From: AP-16 sp036395835
GTDB lineage: Bacteria > Pseudomonadota > Alphaproteobacteria > Rhizobiales > Xanthobacteraceae
Direction of reading: 5' to 3'
DNA length: 64,000 nucleotides
Assembly (NCBI GenBank): GCA_036395835.1
Contig: DASWCW010000273.1
Span: 1-64,000, forward strand
Below the pieces are notes generated by a model. That model worked only from the letters and a program-made list of their open reading frames with translations. It made no database searches and was not told where the DNA came from. This document shows positions 35,598 through 43,853 of the stretch, piece after piece. Numbering within the stretch: the stretch's first letter is position 1; each line of letters begins with the position of its first letter. Both the position numbers and the translations under genes were made by a program.

Positions 35598-37580
35598 TCA
35601 GGCCAAACAGCGAAACAGCAGGGCGGGATCTTCGGTCGGATTGATGTTGAGCCGCACGCCGCCCCACGCGATCGCGTGCCGCTCGCCGGTCACCAGGTTC
35701 TCCACGCCCGCGACCTTGGTTCGCCCACCTTCGGGTCCGATCTCGATATCCCCGAAATGGAACCAGAATTCCCGCGGGCGCGCGCCGCTCAGCGCGATCG
35801 CGACCGCGACCGCATTGTCGTGCGCTGCCGATTCCTTGACGAATCCGATGACCTGATCGTCGTCGACCGCGGCGAAACGTAAATTGCTGGTCTGCAGTAG
35901 CGCCGGGTTGGCGCGGCGCAGCCGATTGAGCCGTCCGATGTAGTCCTTGATATTGCCGGGCCGGTCCCAGTCCCGAACCTTGAGCTCGTATTTTTCCGAA
36001 TGCAAATATTCCTCGCGGCCGGGGATCGGCGTGTGCTCGATGAGCTCGAACCCGCTGTAGACACCGTAGCTCGCCGACAAGGTCGCCGCCAGCGCGACGC
36101 GCGATTTGAAAATGGCGTGATCGCCGGACTGCAGGTGCAACGGGAGAATGTCGGGAGTATTGACGAAAAAATTCGGCCGGAAATATTCCCGGACCGGGTA
36201 GGCGGTGAGCTCGCTGACGTAGGACTGCAGTTCCCATTTCGTCGTTCGCCAGGTGAAATACGTGTAGGATTGCGAGAATCCCAGCTTGGCGAGAGCCCTC
36301 ATCACTTTCGGCCGGGTGAACGCCTCTGACAGGAAGATCACGCCCCGATGCCGCGTTTGCACTTCGCGGATCATCCACTCCCAGAATGCGAACGGTTTGG
36401 TGTGAGGATTGTCCACGCGGAAGATGCGCACGCCCTGATCGACCCAGAACAGCACGATATCGCGCAGGGCGTTCCAGAGCCCGGCGCGGTCGGCGCAGTA
36501 GAAATCCGGGTTGACGATGTCCTGATATTTTTTCGGCGGGTTTTCCGCATGACGGACCGAGCCATCGGGTCGATAGCGGAACCAGTCCGGATGCTGGACC
36601 AGCCAGGGGTGATCCGGCGAGAATTGGATGGCGAAATCGAGCGCGACCTCCATGCCGAGGCGGCGGCATTCTGTGACGAGCCGGCGAAAGTCGTCGAGCG
36701 TGCCGAGCTCGGGATGAATGGCGTCGTGGCCGCCTTCCCGCGCGCCGATCGCATAGGGGCTGCCCGGGTCGCCGGGGCCCGCCGCGAGCGCGTTGTTGAT
36801 GCCCTTGCGGTGGGTACGGCCGATGGGGTGAATCGGCGGGAAATACAGGACGTCGAATCCAAACGCGGCAAGCTCGGGCAGGCGCGCGATGCAATCGTCG
36901 AACGTTCCATGCCGGCCCGCAATGCGGGACTGGCTGCGTGGGAACATCTCGTACCAGGCGCCGCCGCGCGCGAGCGGCGGATCGATGACCAGCGGAAACC
37001 CCGAGCTGCGGGTCAGGTCCGGGCGGGGTTGATGCTCGGCCATGACCTCGCGCAGCTCTTCCGACAACAGCACTTCGGCGTCGCCGGTTCGGTCGAACTC
37101 GGCGCGCGCCGCTTCGATGATCGCGCGCGCGCGCTTGTCCCGCGGTCCGACGTCGGCGAGCAATTCCCGGCCTTCCTTGCCTTCCAAATCGACCTTTTGC
37201 CCGGCTTCGCGCTTCAGCAAAAAGTCGCGCCGCCAGCTGGCGAACGTATCGGTCCAGGCTTCGATCGCATAAACATAGCGGGCCGGCTCGTCGGGAACGA
37301 AGCGTGCGGTCCAGCGATCATTTTCGTGAAGGCGCATGGGCGCTCGGTGCCAGCTCTTCTCGCCGTCGCGGCGCCAGATGAGCGCCGCCGCGATCACGTC
37401 GTGACCGTCGCGAAAAATATCGGCCCACACATCGATCGGCTCGGCTTGCACCCGCTTCACCGGATAGCGGCCTTGCTCGATGCTCGGGTATACGTCCTCG
37501 ATCAGGAAGCGGGCACGCGCGAATTCGCGCGTCGAAGCCGTAACTGAGGAGATCGGCGGGAAGGCGGGCTGAATGGTCAT
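35598..37580 (-). CDS. glgE: Alpha-1,4-glucan:maltose-1-phosphate maltosyltransferase
   Basis: Extends alpha-1,4-glucan with maltosyl units from maltose-1-phosphate (GH13_3). 660 residues from ATG 37580. Typical blocks: GRYPVKRVQAEPIDVWADIF in the N-terminal domain, LYFPPIHPIGRTHRKG, FRVDNPHTKPFAFWEWMI (nucleophile Asp), FLSEAFTRPKVM (acid/base Glu), YTYFTWR and ELIEHTPIPGREEYLHSEKYE. It is the first gene of glgE-treS-glgB. A perfect EcfG-type promoter lies 41 bases upstream. With glgA and glgC missing from the window, this is the only visible route for making glucan. Confidence 0.96.
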   Translation of the reverse strand: MTIQPAFPPISSVTASTREFARARFLIEDVYPSIEQGRYPVKRVQAEPIDVWADIFRDGHDVIAAALIWRRDGEKSWHRAPMRLHENDRWTARFVPDEPARYVYAIEAWTDTFASWRRDFLLKREAGQKVDLEGKEGRELLADVGPRDKRARAIIEAARAEFDRTGDAEVLLSEELREVMAEHQPRPDLTRSSGFPLVIDPPLARGGAWYEMFPRSQSRIAGRHGTFDDCIARLPELAAFGFDVLYFPPIHPIGRTHRKGINNALAAGPGDPGSPYAIGAREGGHDAIHPELGTLDDFRRLVTECRRLGMEVALDFAIQFSPDHPWLVQHPDWFRYRPDGSVRHAENPPKKYQDIVNPDFYCADRAGLWNALRDIVLFWVDQGVRIFRVDNPHTKPFAFWEWMIREVQTRHRGVIFLSEAFTRPKVMRALAKLGFSQSYTYFTWRTTKWELQSYVSELTAYPVREYFRPNFFVNTPDILPLHLQSGDHAIFKSRVALAATLSASYGVYSGFELIEHTPIPGREEYLHSEKYELKVRDWDRPGNIKDYIGRLNRLRRANPALLQTSNLRFAAVDDDQVIGFVKESAAHDNAVAVAIALSGARPREFWFHFGDIEIGPEGGRTKVAGVENLVTGERHAIAWGGVRLNINPTEDPALLFRCLA

Positions 37581-37621
37581 GACTTGGTCTGGGGTAGCCG
37601 GATGGCGGCCCAGTAACGACC

Positions 37622-37647
37622 AACGACGGGGGGCGACCTTGGGTTCC
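37622..37647 (-). promoter_or_regulatory. EcfG-type promoter for glgE-treS-glgB
   Basis: Minus strand GGAAC (37647-37643), 17 bases, CGTT (37625-37622). Perfect consensus, inside the 240-base region shared with divergent malQ. Confidence 0.82.
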
Positions 37648-37820
37648 GGACCGACGCGGGTGAGAACCCGCAAGCCTCTGATTTCGTTGTCATTCGCCAA
37701 TCTGCGCCGGATCGGGCAAGAGCACAATATCGACGCGGCCTCGGCCCCGTGGCAAGCCCCGGTTTGTCGTGCGCCATGCCCCGGTTCGCGCGCCCCGCTC
37801 TGTCCCTGTGAGCTGGCCCA

Positions 37821-39827
37821 ATGGATGCGTTAGCCAAACTCGCGGCCGAATGGGGCATCGAACCGGGCTATATCGATGGGCAGGGGCTTTCGCGCACCGT
37901 CGATCGAGACACGCTACGCCGGATCGTCGAGATCGTTTCCCGCGGCCAGAACCCGCCGAAGCGTCGCAGGCTGTCGCCGATCATCGGGATCCGGCGCGGC
38001 CACGGCGCTGCGCCTGCGCTTTCCGACACCCCGCCGTCCACCTCGGTCGATTGGACCTTGGTTTCGGGCGACACCACGATCGCGCGCGGCACTGCCACAT
38101 CCGGAGCTTGGCACTTGCCCGGCGATCTTCCGCTCGGAACATTCCGGCTCGACGTCAGGCTGAGTTCCAGTGCCGGGCAGGCAAGCGAGCACGCGAGGGT
38201 CCTGGTCGCGCCGGAACGCGCCTATGGGGGCGAAGACTTTGCCGATGGCCGCCGGATTTGGGCGCTCGCTGTCCAACTGTATGGGGTCCGCTCGCGTCGC
38301 AATTGGGGGCATGGCGACTTCACGGATCTGCTGAGCTTGCTCGAGCTGTCGGCCGGACTCGGCGCCGCCGGAATCGGTATCAATCCATTGCATGCGCTGT
38401 TTCCCGACATGCCCGAGCGGGCAAGCCCATATGCGCCCAATAGCCGGCTCTTTCTCAATCCGCTCTACATCGACCTCGAGGCCGTGCCGGAATTTCCCGG
38501 GCTGGATGCAGCCGGCCTGACGCAGGAAGCCGCTCGTCTGCGGGGCGCGGCGATGGTGGATTATTCCGGCGTCGCCGCGGCAAAACTTGCAGGACTGCGT
38601 CTGGCGTTTCACGAGTTTCGCGATCGAGGTTCGGCGCAGCGTCTCGAAGATTTCGAAGCATTCCGGCGCGAGCAGGGCCCCACACTCACGCTGTTTGCGA
38701 GCTTCGAGGTCTTGCGGCGAAGGTTTGGAGGCAGTTGGACGGATTGGCCGTCACCCTGGCGGCGACCCGACGCAGGCGCCCTCGACGCACTGCGCCGATC
38801 CGCCGGTGAAGAGATCGAGTTCCACGAGTTCGTCCAGTGGCTGGCCGACCGGCAACTGCGTGCTTGTCGGGACAAGGCGCGGAGCCTGGATATGCCGCTC
38901 GGGCTTTATCTCGATGTTGCGGTAGGCGTCGATCCGGATGGCGCGGATGCGTGGAGCGAGCAATCCACGATGCTGGCCGATGGTTCGATCGGAGCCCCTC
39001 CGGATCTGCTCAACACCGCGGGCCAGAACTGGGGCCTCGTCGCATTCAATCCGAGGGCGCTCGAGCAGCACGGATTCGAGGCGTTCCGCGGGATGCTGCG
39101 AGCCGCAATGCGCTATGCCGGCGCGATCCGCTTGGATCACGTGCTCGGCCTCAACCGTCTCTATCTGATCCCCAACGGCGCGCGGGGCGGGGGATATGTC
39201 CGCTTTCCATTGGAGGCCATGCTGGCGGTGGTCGCCCAGGAGAGCGTGGCGCACCGTTGCGTGATTATCGGCGAGGACCTCGGCACCGTGCCGGAGACTC
39301 TGCGCGAAACGCTCGCCGATTGGGGCGTGTGGGCCTACCGGGTGATGTTGTTCGAGCGGGCCGAGGATGGCTCGTTTCAGCCGCCGCCGCATTATGCCGA
39401 GAGCGCGCTGGTCACCTTCAGCACCCACGATCTTGCGACTTTCGCGGGCTGGTCGACGGGCCGTGATTTGCAGGAAAAACGCGCGCTCGGCATCGATCCC
39501 GGCGAGACCGACGTGGATCGGGCGGCGGCCCACGCTGCGCTGCGCACGGCGCTGGGGCGCCGGCGTGGCAAGGAGCGGACCCGGTTGGGCTTCCTGCCGG
39601 TGGCCTGCTATCTCGCCGCCACGCCCAGTCGGATTCTGCTCATTTCGATCGAGGACGCGCTCGGGGTTCAGGATCAGCCCAATGTTCCGGGGACGATCGA
39701 CGCGCATCCGAACTGGCGCCGCCGGCTCCCGATCGTATTGGAGAACTTGCACCGTCATCCGCGCATGCGCGCCTTGGCACGGGTACTGCGCGGAGCCGGT
39801 CGAAGCGTTGGCGAAGGCCGACACTAG
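37821..39827 (+). CDS. malQ: 4-alpha-glucanotransferase (amylomaltase, GH77)
   Basis: 668 residues. It rearranges malto-oligosaccharides by transferring alpha-1,4-glucan segments, recycling short chains left by TreX/TreY/TreZ. An N-terminal extension of about 150 residues with a beta-sandwich look precedes the GH77 core: WALAVQLYGVRSRRNWGHGD, NPLHALFPDMPERASPYAPNS, IRLDHVLGLNRLYLIP (nucleophile Asp), VIIGEDLGTVPETLR (acid/base Glu), FSTHDLATFAGW and DQPNVPGTIDAHPNWRRR. It is divergent from glgE. No plus-strand EcfG-type site was found, so its control may differ from the operon opposite. Confidence 0.93.
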   Translation: MDALAKLAAEWGIEPGYIDGQGLSRTVDRDTLRRIVEIVSRGQNPPKRRRLSPIIGIRRGHGAAPALSDTPPSTSVDWTLVSGDTTIARGTATSGAWHLPGDLPLGTFRLDVRLSSSAGQASEHARVLVAPERAYGGEDFADGRRIWALAVQLYGVRSRRNWGHGDFTDLLSLLELSAGLGAAGIGINPLHALFPDMPERASPYAPNSRLFLNPLYIDLEAVPEFPGLDAAGLTQEAARLRGAAMVDYSGVAAAKLAGLRLAFHEFRDRGSAQRLEDFEAFRREQGPTLTLFASFEVLRRRFGGSWTDWPSPWRRPDAGALDALRRSAGEEIEFHEFVQWLADRQLRACRDKARSLDMPLGLYLDVAVGVDPDGADAWSEQSTMLADGSIGAPPDLLNTAGQNWGLVAFNPRALEQHGFEAFRGMLRAAMRYAGAIRLDHVLGLNRLYLIPNGARGGGYVRFPLEAMLAVVAQESVAHRCVIIGEDLGTVPETLRETLADWGVWAYRVMLFERAEDGSFQPPPHYAESALVTFSTHDLATFAGWSTGRDLQEKRALGIDPGETDVDRAAAHAALRTALGRRRGKERTRLGFLPVACYLAATPSRILLISIEDALGVQDQPNVPGTIDAHPNWRRRLPIVLENLHRHPRMRALARVLRGAGRSVGEGRH

Positions 39828-39849
39828 CCGCCGCCCACGTCCGCCGCAC

Positions 39850-39878
39850 AAAAGCTGACGGCCACCGCAGGGGTGGCC
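39850..39878. terminator. Hairpin between convergent malQ and the 39909 gene
   Basis: GGCCACC (39860-39866), 5-base loop, GGTGGCC (39872-39878). On the minus strand it is followed within 6 bases by a short T run (from AAAA at 39850-39853), so it best fits as terminator for the minus-strand gene. Confidence 0.45.
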
Positions 39879-39908
39879 GCCAACTCATTGACTGGGCATC
39901 AGGTTGAT

Positions 39909-40358
39909 CTAATAACCCCAATATGGGTAGTCACAGACCCACACCCGCTGCCAGCCCCAGTTGGTCGGGACCCAGCGCCAGCACGAGTCATAGCCGTACG
40001 CGCCGGCGAACCCAACGCCGAAGAAGAAGGCGTTGCGGTGATGAAACCTATGGTGGTGGCGGATCGAGCTGGTCGTAAAGGTTGTATTCGGGCTGAACCT
40101 ATTCGGGCCGGTCGAAAAGTTCGTGCGATTGGTCGTAACGGTACGCCCGACCGGCCCTGCACCCTGCACCATGGGCCCACTACTGCGCACTGCGCCCATA
40201 CCGACGCCGCCGCCTCCACCGCCCCCACTGCTCACATGCGCACCGGCCATACCGCTACCGCCCCCACTACTGTGCCCATGCCCCTGCGCGGCCATGGCGG
40301 TCGAACTCACGCCCAGTGCCGCCACGGCCGATAATGCGACGAGTGTTTTGCGCAACAT
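39909..40358 (-). CDS. Secreted Gly/His-rich protein of unknown function
   Basis: 149 residues from ATG 40358, chosen for the strong GAGGAGG upstream rather than the in-frame ATG 18 bases earlier. A signal peptide (1-23, ending STAMA) precedes a glycine/serine/histidine-rich low-complexity stretch, an Asn/Thr-rich middle, a histidine cluster (IRHHHRFHHRN) and an aromatic C-terminus with two cysteines (SCWRWVPTNWGWQRVWVC). The histidines suggest metal binding and the Gly-rich part a surface or matrix protein. This kind of protein is common in Bradyrhizobium but uncharacterised. No EcfG-type promoter was found. Confidence 0.7.
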   Translation of the reverse strand: MLRKTLVALSAVAALGVSSTAMAAQGHGHSSGGGSGMAGAHVSSGGGGGGGVGMGAVRSSGPMVQGAGPVGRTVTTNRTNFSTGPNRFSPNTTFTTSSIRHHHRFHHRNAFFFGVGFAGAYGYDSCWRWVPTNWGWQRVWVCDYPYWGY

Positions 40359-40723
40359 TGCTTTCCTCCTCTTCATTGTGCGACGTCACAACTGCCGTCG
40401 GACTGTAACGCCGAAGGACGCGAAAAAGTGCCGGCTCACAGCATCAAATATCTGGGAGTGCAGGGTTTTTGCCGCGGTAACCTGAACAGATGTTCATCGT
40501 GGGCGGCGATGCGAGTGGCTCGTGCAGTTGCGCTCTTCGAAGGCTCACGGCCGATCCAACGCGTCTGCAGACGGCAACGACATTGCGCATGAACTGATGT
40601 TCTATTTGGCCTGGTCACCCTCACCAACTTGGGGGCGCGAGCGAGATTCGCGACCATTCGACCGAGGAACTTTTGCGGGCTCGGAGCGTTCTCGGCGCGA
40701 GATGTTTCGGGAGGAGCTTTTTC
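40359..40723. other. Divergent intergenic region
   Basis: 365 bases. It contains the EcfG-type promoter at 40666-40690 for the plus strand. The remainder shows no gene I can support, and no promoter I recognise for the minus-strand gene. Confidence 0.5.
40666..40690 (+). promoter_or_regulatory. EcfG-type promoter for the YqjD/YqjE-like pair
   Basis: GGAAC 40666-40670, 16 bases, CGTT 40687-40690; 33 bases before ATG 40724. Perfect consensus. Confidence 0.86.
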
Positions 40724-41098
40724 ATGGCAAATCAGGGACGTTCCGTCGCCGACAAGGAATTCGACAAGACCGCGGGAACGATCGATGACATTCAGCGCGA
40801 CCTGCAGGCGGTGCGAGACGACATGTCTCGGCTCGCGCAACAGGTGGCAAGTCTGCTCGGCGTGACCGGCAGTCAGGCCCTTCGCGAGGTCAAGGCGCAA
40901 ATGAGTCGGGCGAAAGAGAGCCTCGACGGAGTGCTCTCCGATGCAAGCGGGAAGGGCATGGAGGCCATGGAGACGGCGCGGGAAAGCACCGATACCATGG
41001 TCGAAGCGCTCGAAGACGCGGTCCGGCAGCGCCCGTTCGCAACGCTGGCGATCGCCATCGGCTTGGGATTCCTGTTCGGCGCAAGCTGGCGGCGCTAG
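40724..41098 (+). CDS. YqjD/ElaB-like (DUF883) membrane-anchored stress protein
   Basis: 124 residues from ATG 40724 with GGGAGGAG upstream. A long amphipathic, coiled-coil-prone part (TIDDIQRDLQAVRDDMSRLAQQ ... KAQMSRAKESLDGVLSDASG) is followed by a C-terminal transmembrane helix (residues about 103-121, TLAIAIGLGFLFGASW) ending in RR. This is the DUF883 layout; E. coli members are stationary-phase proteins that bind ribosomes at the membrane. It is first gene of a pair with the YqjE-like gene 10 bases later, under a perfect EcfG-type promoter. Confidence 0.82.
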   Translation: MANQGRSVADKEFDKTAGTIDDIQRDLQAVRDDMSRLAQQVASLLGVTGSQALREVKAQMSRAKESLDGVLSDASGKGMEAMETARESTDTMVEALEDAVRQRPFATLAIAIGLGFLFGASWRR

Positions 41099-41108
41099 GA
41101 GGACAACG

Positions 41109-41555
41109 TTGCTCCCCGGCGTCAGGGATCTGAAAGAACGGCTCGACGCCGCGATGAAGACCGGCGCATGGTCGACCGTGGCCGGGGTGGCGGCGCTGGT
41201 CATGTTGGGCTTCCTGTGCGCCGCGCTGTTCCTCTATCTGCAGAATTGGCGAGGCTCGATCGTCGCCTGTCTCATTCTAGCCGGCGCATTCCTGCTGGTG
41301 GTCCTGATCGCGATCGCGGCGATCGCGCTCGTGCGTCGGCGGCAGGCGCAACTGGCGCGCGCTCGCGCGCAGGCGAACCAAGCCGCCGGCCAATGGTTGC
41401 GGGATCCCGTCGTCGTGACCACCGCCCTGCAGGTTGCGAGGGCGCTGGGGTTGCGGCGCGCGGCTCCCGTGTTGCTGCTGGGTGCGTTCGTGGTGGGATT
41501 GGTGCTCAGCCGGACGGCCGCCAAGGCCGGGCATCCTGCCGGTCCCGAATCATAA
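41109..41555 (+). CDS. YqjE-like membrane protein (phage holin III/DUF1469 type)
   Basis: 148 residues from TTG 41109, directly after TAGGAGG, so the ribosome site overlaps the end of the YqjD-like gene. Two adjacent transmembrane helices (about 20-45 and 50-75, VAALVMLGFLCAALFLYL and SIVACLILAGAFLLVVLIAI), an Arg/Ala-rich helix (RRRQAQLARARAQANQAAGQ) and a weaker C-terminal hydrophobic helix match the YqjE/phage-holin-superfamily-III layout. Despite the family name it is a chromosomal stress gene partner, not phage. It shares the EcfG-type promoter at 40666. Confidence 0.75.
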   Translation: MLPGVRDLKERLDAAMKTGAWSTVAGVAALVMLGFLCAALFLYLQNWRGSIVACLILAGAFLLVVLIAIAAIALVRRRQAQLARARAQANQAAGQWLRDPVVVTTALQVARALGLRRAAPVLLLGAFVVGLVLSRTAAKAGHPAGPES

Positions 41556-41608
41556 GTAGAGTGGATTCGCCGCGCGATGGCGGCCGAAGCGACGTCCAGA
41601 CCGGCGCC

Positions 41609-41818
41609 TCAATGCACCGAGACCGGTTCCTCCCCGACCAGGCCGAGCATGATGAATTTGTCTTCCGCGATCTTGATGATCGCGACCATCGCCTCGTCCG
41701 GATCCTGGGTCAGCTCGGCGCAGACGTCGTACATCTCATAAAACGGCCGAGTAACGCCGTCCGAGCAATATGCGGTGCACTCATCCATGTTCACGTAAAC
41801 GACGTCGATGTCGATCAC
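41609..41818 (-). CDS. Small acidic protein of unknown function
   Basis: 69 residues from GTG 41818. The sequence MIDIDVVYVNMDECTAYCSD, then a segment around YDVCAELTQDPDEAM, and AIIKIAEDKFIMLGLVGEE reads as a compact alpha/beta protein with three cysteines. The open frame extends far upstream, but that part is antisense to the alpha-glucosidase gene and is not protein-like. No family recognised. The ribosome site is weak (AGGTGT). It lies between the YqjE-like gene and the divergent alpha-glucosidase. Confidence 0.55.
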   Translation of the reverse strand: MIDIDVVYVNMDECTAYCSDGVTRPFYEMYDVCAELTQDPDEAMVAIIKIAEDKFIMLGLVGEEPVSVH

Positions 41819-42016
41819 GACACTACACCTACGCTCACGCCCACCCGATCCAATATTGTCGCAGACGTTAATTCGGATCCCGGTTCGAGAGTTCCGATAC
41901 GCCCCTCCGCGGACCGGATCAAGCCGCTCCTTGCCGGCTTTGCCGTGTCGCGCGTTTACCTGCGTCGAGCGCGAAGGCCGTGCAAATAAATCGCCGATCA
42001 CAAGGCTCCGGCTCGA

Positions 42017-43666
42017 ATGGGAATCGCAATGAACGAGCTTGCAGCGAACCGGCCCGAATGGTGGCGCACCACGACAATTTATCAAATTTATCCACGCTCG
42101 TTTCAGGACAGCAATGGCGACGGTATCGGGGATCTCCACGGCATCCTGCGGCGCCTGGATTATCTCGTCGAGCTCGGCATCGGCACCATCTGGCTCTCTC
42201 CGATCTTTCGCTCGCCGATGGCCGATTTCGGCTATGACGTTTCCGATCACACCGACATCGAGCCGTTGTTCGGAACGCTTGGCGATTTCGACGAGCTGCT
42301 GCATGCGGTCCACCGGCGAGGATTGAAGCTGCTGCTCGACCTCGTGCCGAACCACACCTCCGACCTGCATCCCTGGTTCCTGGAAAGCCGTTCTTCGCGG
42401 CATAATCCGAAACGCGATTGGTACCTGTGGCGCGATCCCGGGCCGAACGGCGGCCCGCCCAACAACTGGCTGTCCGAATTCGGGGGAAGCGCCTGGACGT
42501 TCGACCGGCGGACCGGTCAGCATTATGGCCATGCGTTTCTGGCCCAGCAGCCGGACCTGAACTGGCGCAATGCGCAGGTGCGCGGCGCCGTTCACGACGT
42601 GATGCGATTCTGGCTCGCGCGCGGCGTCGACGGCTTCCGGGTCGATGCCGTCGGACACCTGGTGAAGGACGAGCAGTTTCGCGACAATCCGGTCAACCCC
42701 GAGTTTCGCCAGCACGACCCGCCATCGAAGCGACTGCTGCGACTCTACAATGCCGACCTGCCTCAGGTACACGAGATGATTGCGGGCTTGCGTTCCGTCG
42801 TCGACGAATTCCCGAGCCGGCTGCTGATCGGAGAAGTCTACTTACCCTTCGACCGGCTGTCCGCCTATTACGGGAGCGAGCTTTCCGGCGCGCATTTTCC
42901 CTTCAATTTCGCGCTGCTGTCGACCGCGTGGAACGCGCGGGCGATCGCGGGCCTGGTCGACGAATACGAAGCCGCGCTTCCTCCCGGCGGCTGGCCCAAT
43001 TGGGTTCTCGGCAATCATGACAAGCCGCGGATCGCCGGCCGCGTGGGCATCGATCAGGCACGCGTCGCCGCCATGCTGCTGCTGACGTTGCGCGGCACGC
43101 CGACGCTGTACTACGGCGACGAGATCGCAATGCCGCAAGTCGCAATTCCGGCAGAACGCGTGCAGGACCCGTTCGAAAAAAATGTTCCAGGACGAGGTCA
43201 CGGACGCGACGGCGCCCGCACGCCCATGCAATGGAATGCAACGCCCCATGCCGGCTTTTCCGAGGTCGAGCCGTTGCTGCCGCTCGCCGACGATTTCCAC
43301 AGCGTGAACGTCGCCAACCAGCGGGATGATGCAACGTCGATCTATCATTTATATCGTCGCCTGATCGCGACGCGCGAGGCGCGGTTGTCGTTGCAGGTCG
43401 GCGCCTACCAGCCCGTCGTCGCCGGCGGGGACCTGCTGCTGTTCGTCCGCGCGCATCCGCGCGAGCGCACGCTCATCGCGCTCAACCTCGGCGAGGAGGC
43501 GGCCGCGGTCGAGTTCCGCGCCGGCAGGCTTGCCGGACGCGTGCTGGTCTCCGCTCTCGGCGATCGCGACGGCGAAGCCGTCGATCACAGCATTGATCTG
43601 CGCGGCAATGAAGGCCTCCTGATCGAGCTTTCGGCGGAGGCCGACGTTCCGGCGAGCGTGCTTTAG
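42017..43666 (+). CDS. Alpha-glucosidase (GH13, oligo-1,6-glucosidase/maltase type)
   Basis: 549 residues; ATG 42029 is an alternative start. Hydrolyses alpha-glucosidic bonds of maltose, isomaltose or related sugars. Motifs in order: YQIYPRSFQDSNGDGIGDL, LDLVPNHTSDLHPWF, GVDGFRVDAVGHL (nucleophile Asp), LLIGEVYLPFDRL (acid/base Glu), WVLGNHDKPRIAGR and TPTLYYGDEIAMP. Full length and no signal peptide, so cytoplasmic. Along with GH15, MalQ and TreS it can return alpha-glucans or trehalose-derived maltose to glucose. It is monocistronic, with no EcfG-type promoter found. Confidence 0.93.
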   Translation: MGIAMNELAANRPEWWRTTTIYQIYPRSFQDSNGDGIGDLHGILRRLDYLVELGIGTIWLSPIFRSPMADFGYDVSDHTDIEPLFGTLGDFDELLHAVHRRGLKLLLDLVPNHTSDLHPWFLESRSSRHNPKRDWYLWRDPGPNGGPPNNWLSEFGGSAWTFDRRTGQHYGHAFLAQQPDLNWRNAQVRGAVHDVMRFWLARGVDGFRVDAVGHLVKDEQFRDNPVNPEFRQHDPPSKRLLRLYNADLPQVHEMIAGLRSVVDEFPSRLLIGEVYLPFDRLSAYYGSELSGAHFPFNFALLSTAWNARAIAGLVDEYEAALPPGGWPNWVLGNHDKPRIAGRVGIDQARVAAMLLLTLRGTPTLYYGDEIAMPQVAIPAERVQDPFEKNVPGRGHGRDGARTPMQWNATPHAGFSEVEPLLPLADDFHSVNVANQRDDATSIYHLYRRLIATREARLSLQVGAYQPVVAGGDLLLFVRAHPRERTLIALNLGEEAAAVEFRAGRLAGRVLVSALGDRDGEAVDHSIDLRGNEGLLIELSAEADVPASVL

Positions 43667-43671
43667 CGCTC

Positions 43672-43697
43672 GGAACATTGCGGACCGCGCCGACGTT
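43672..43697 (+). promoter_or_regulatory. EcfG-type promoter for ligD
   Basis: GGAAC 43672-43676, 17 bases, CGTT 43694-43697. Perfect consensus, beginning 6 bases after the alpha-glucosidase stop and 156 bases before the ligD start. Confidence 0.78.
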
Positions 43698-43853
43698 CAA
43701 ATGCATGATTTGCCATAGAGATAATCAGCACTTGCGCGGGGCCGCCGATCGGCGGCTAGAATGCCGCGGGTCGGCGTCGCGCTTGCTGGAGCCGGGCCCG
43801 GTCGGCGCACATCGTCGCGCCATGGACAGCCAGGGTAGGAAGGGACCGACTTC

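Noticed and set aside
41109..41555. Holin-family similarity as a sign of prophage
   Set aside because: No other phage gene is nearby; it pairs with a DUF883 gene as in the chromosomal yqjD-yqjE arrangement.
41819..42772. Upstream extension of the 41609-41818 frame
   Set aside because: It runs antisense through the alpha-glucosidase gene and has no protein-like pattern; only the last 69 codons look real.
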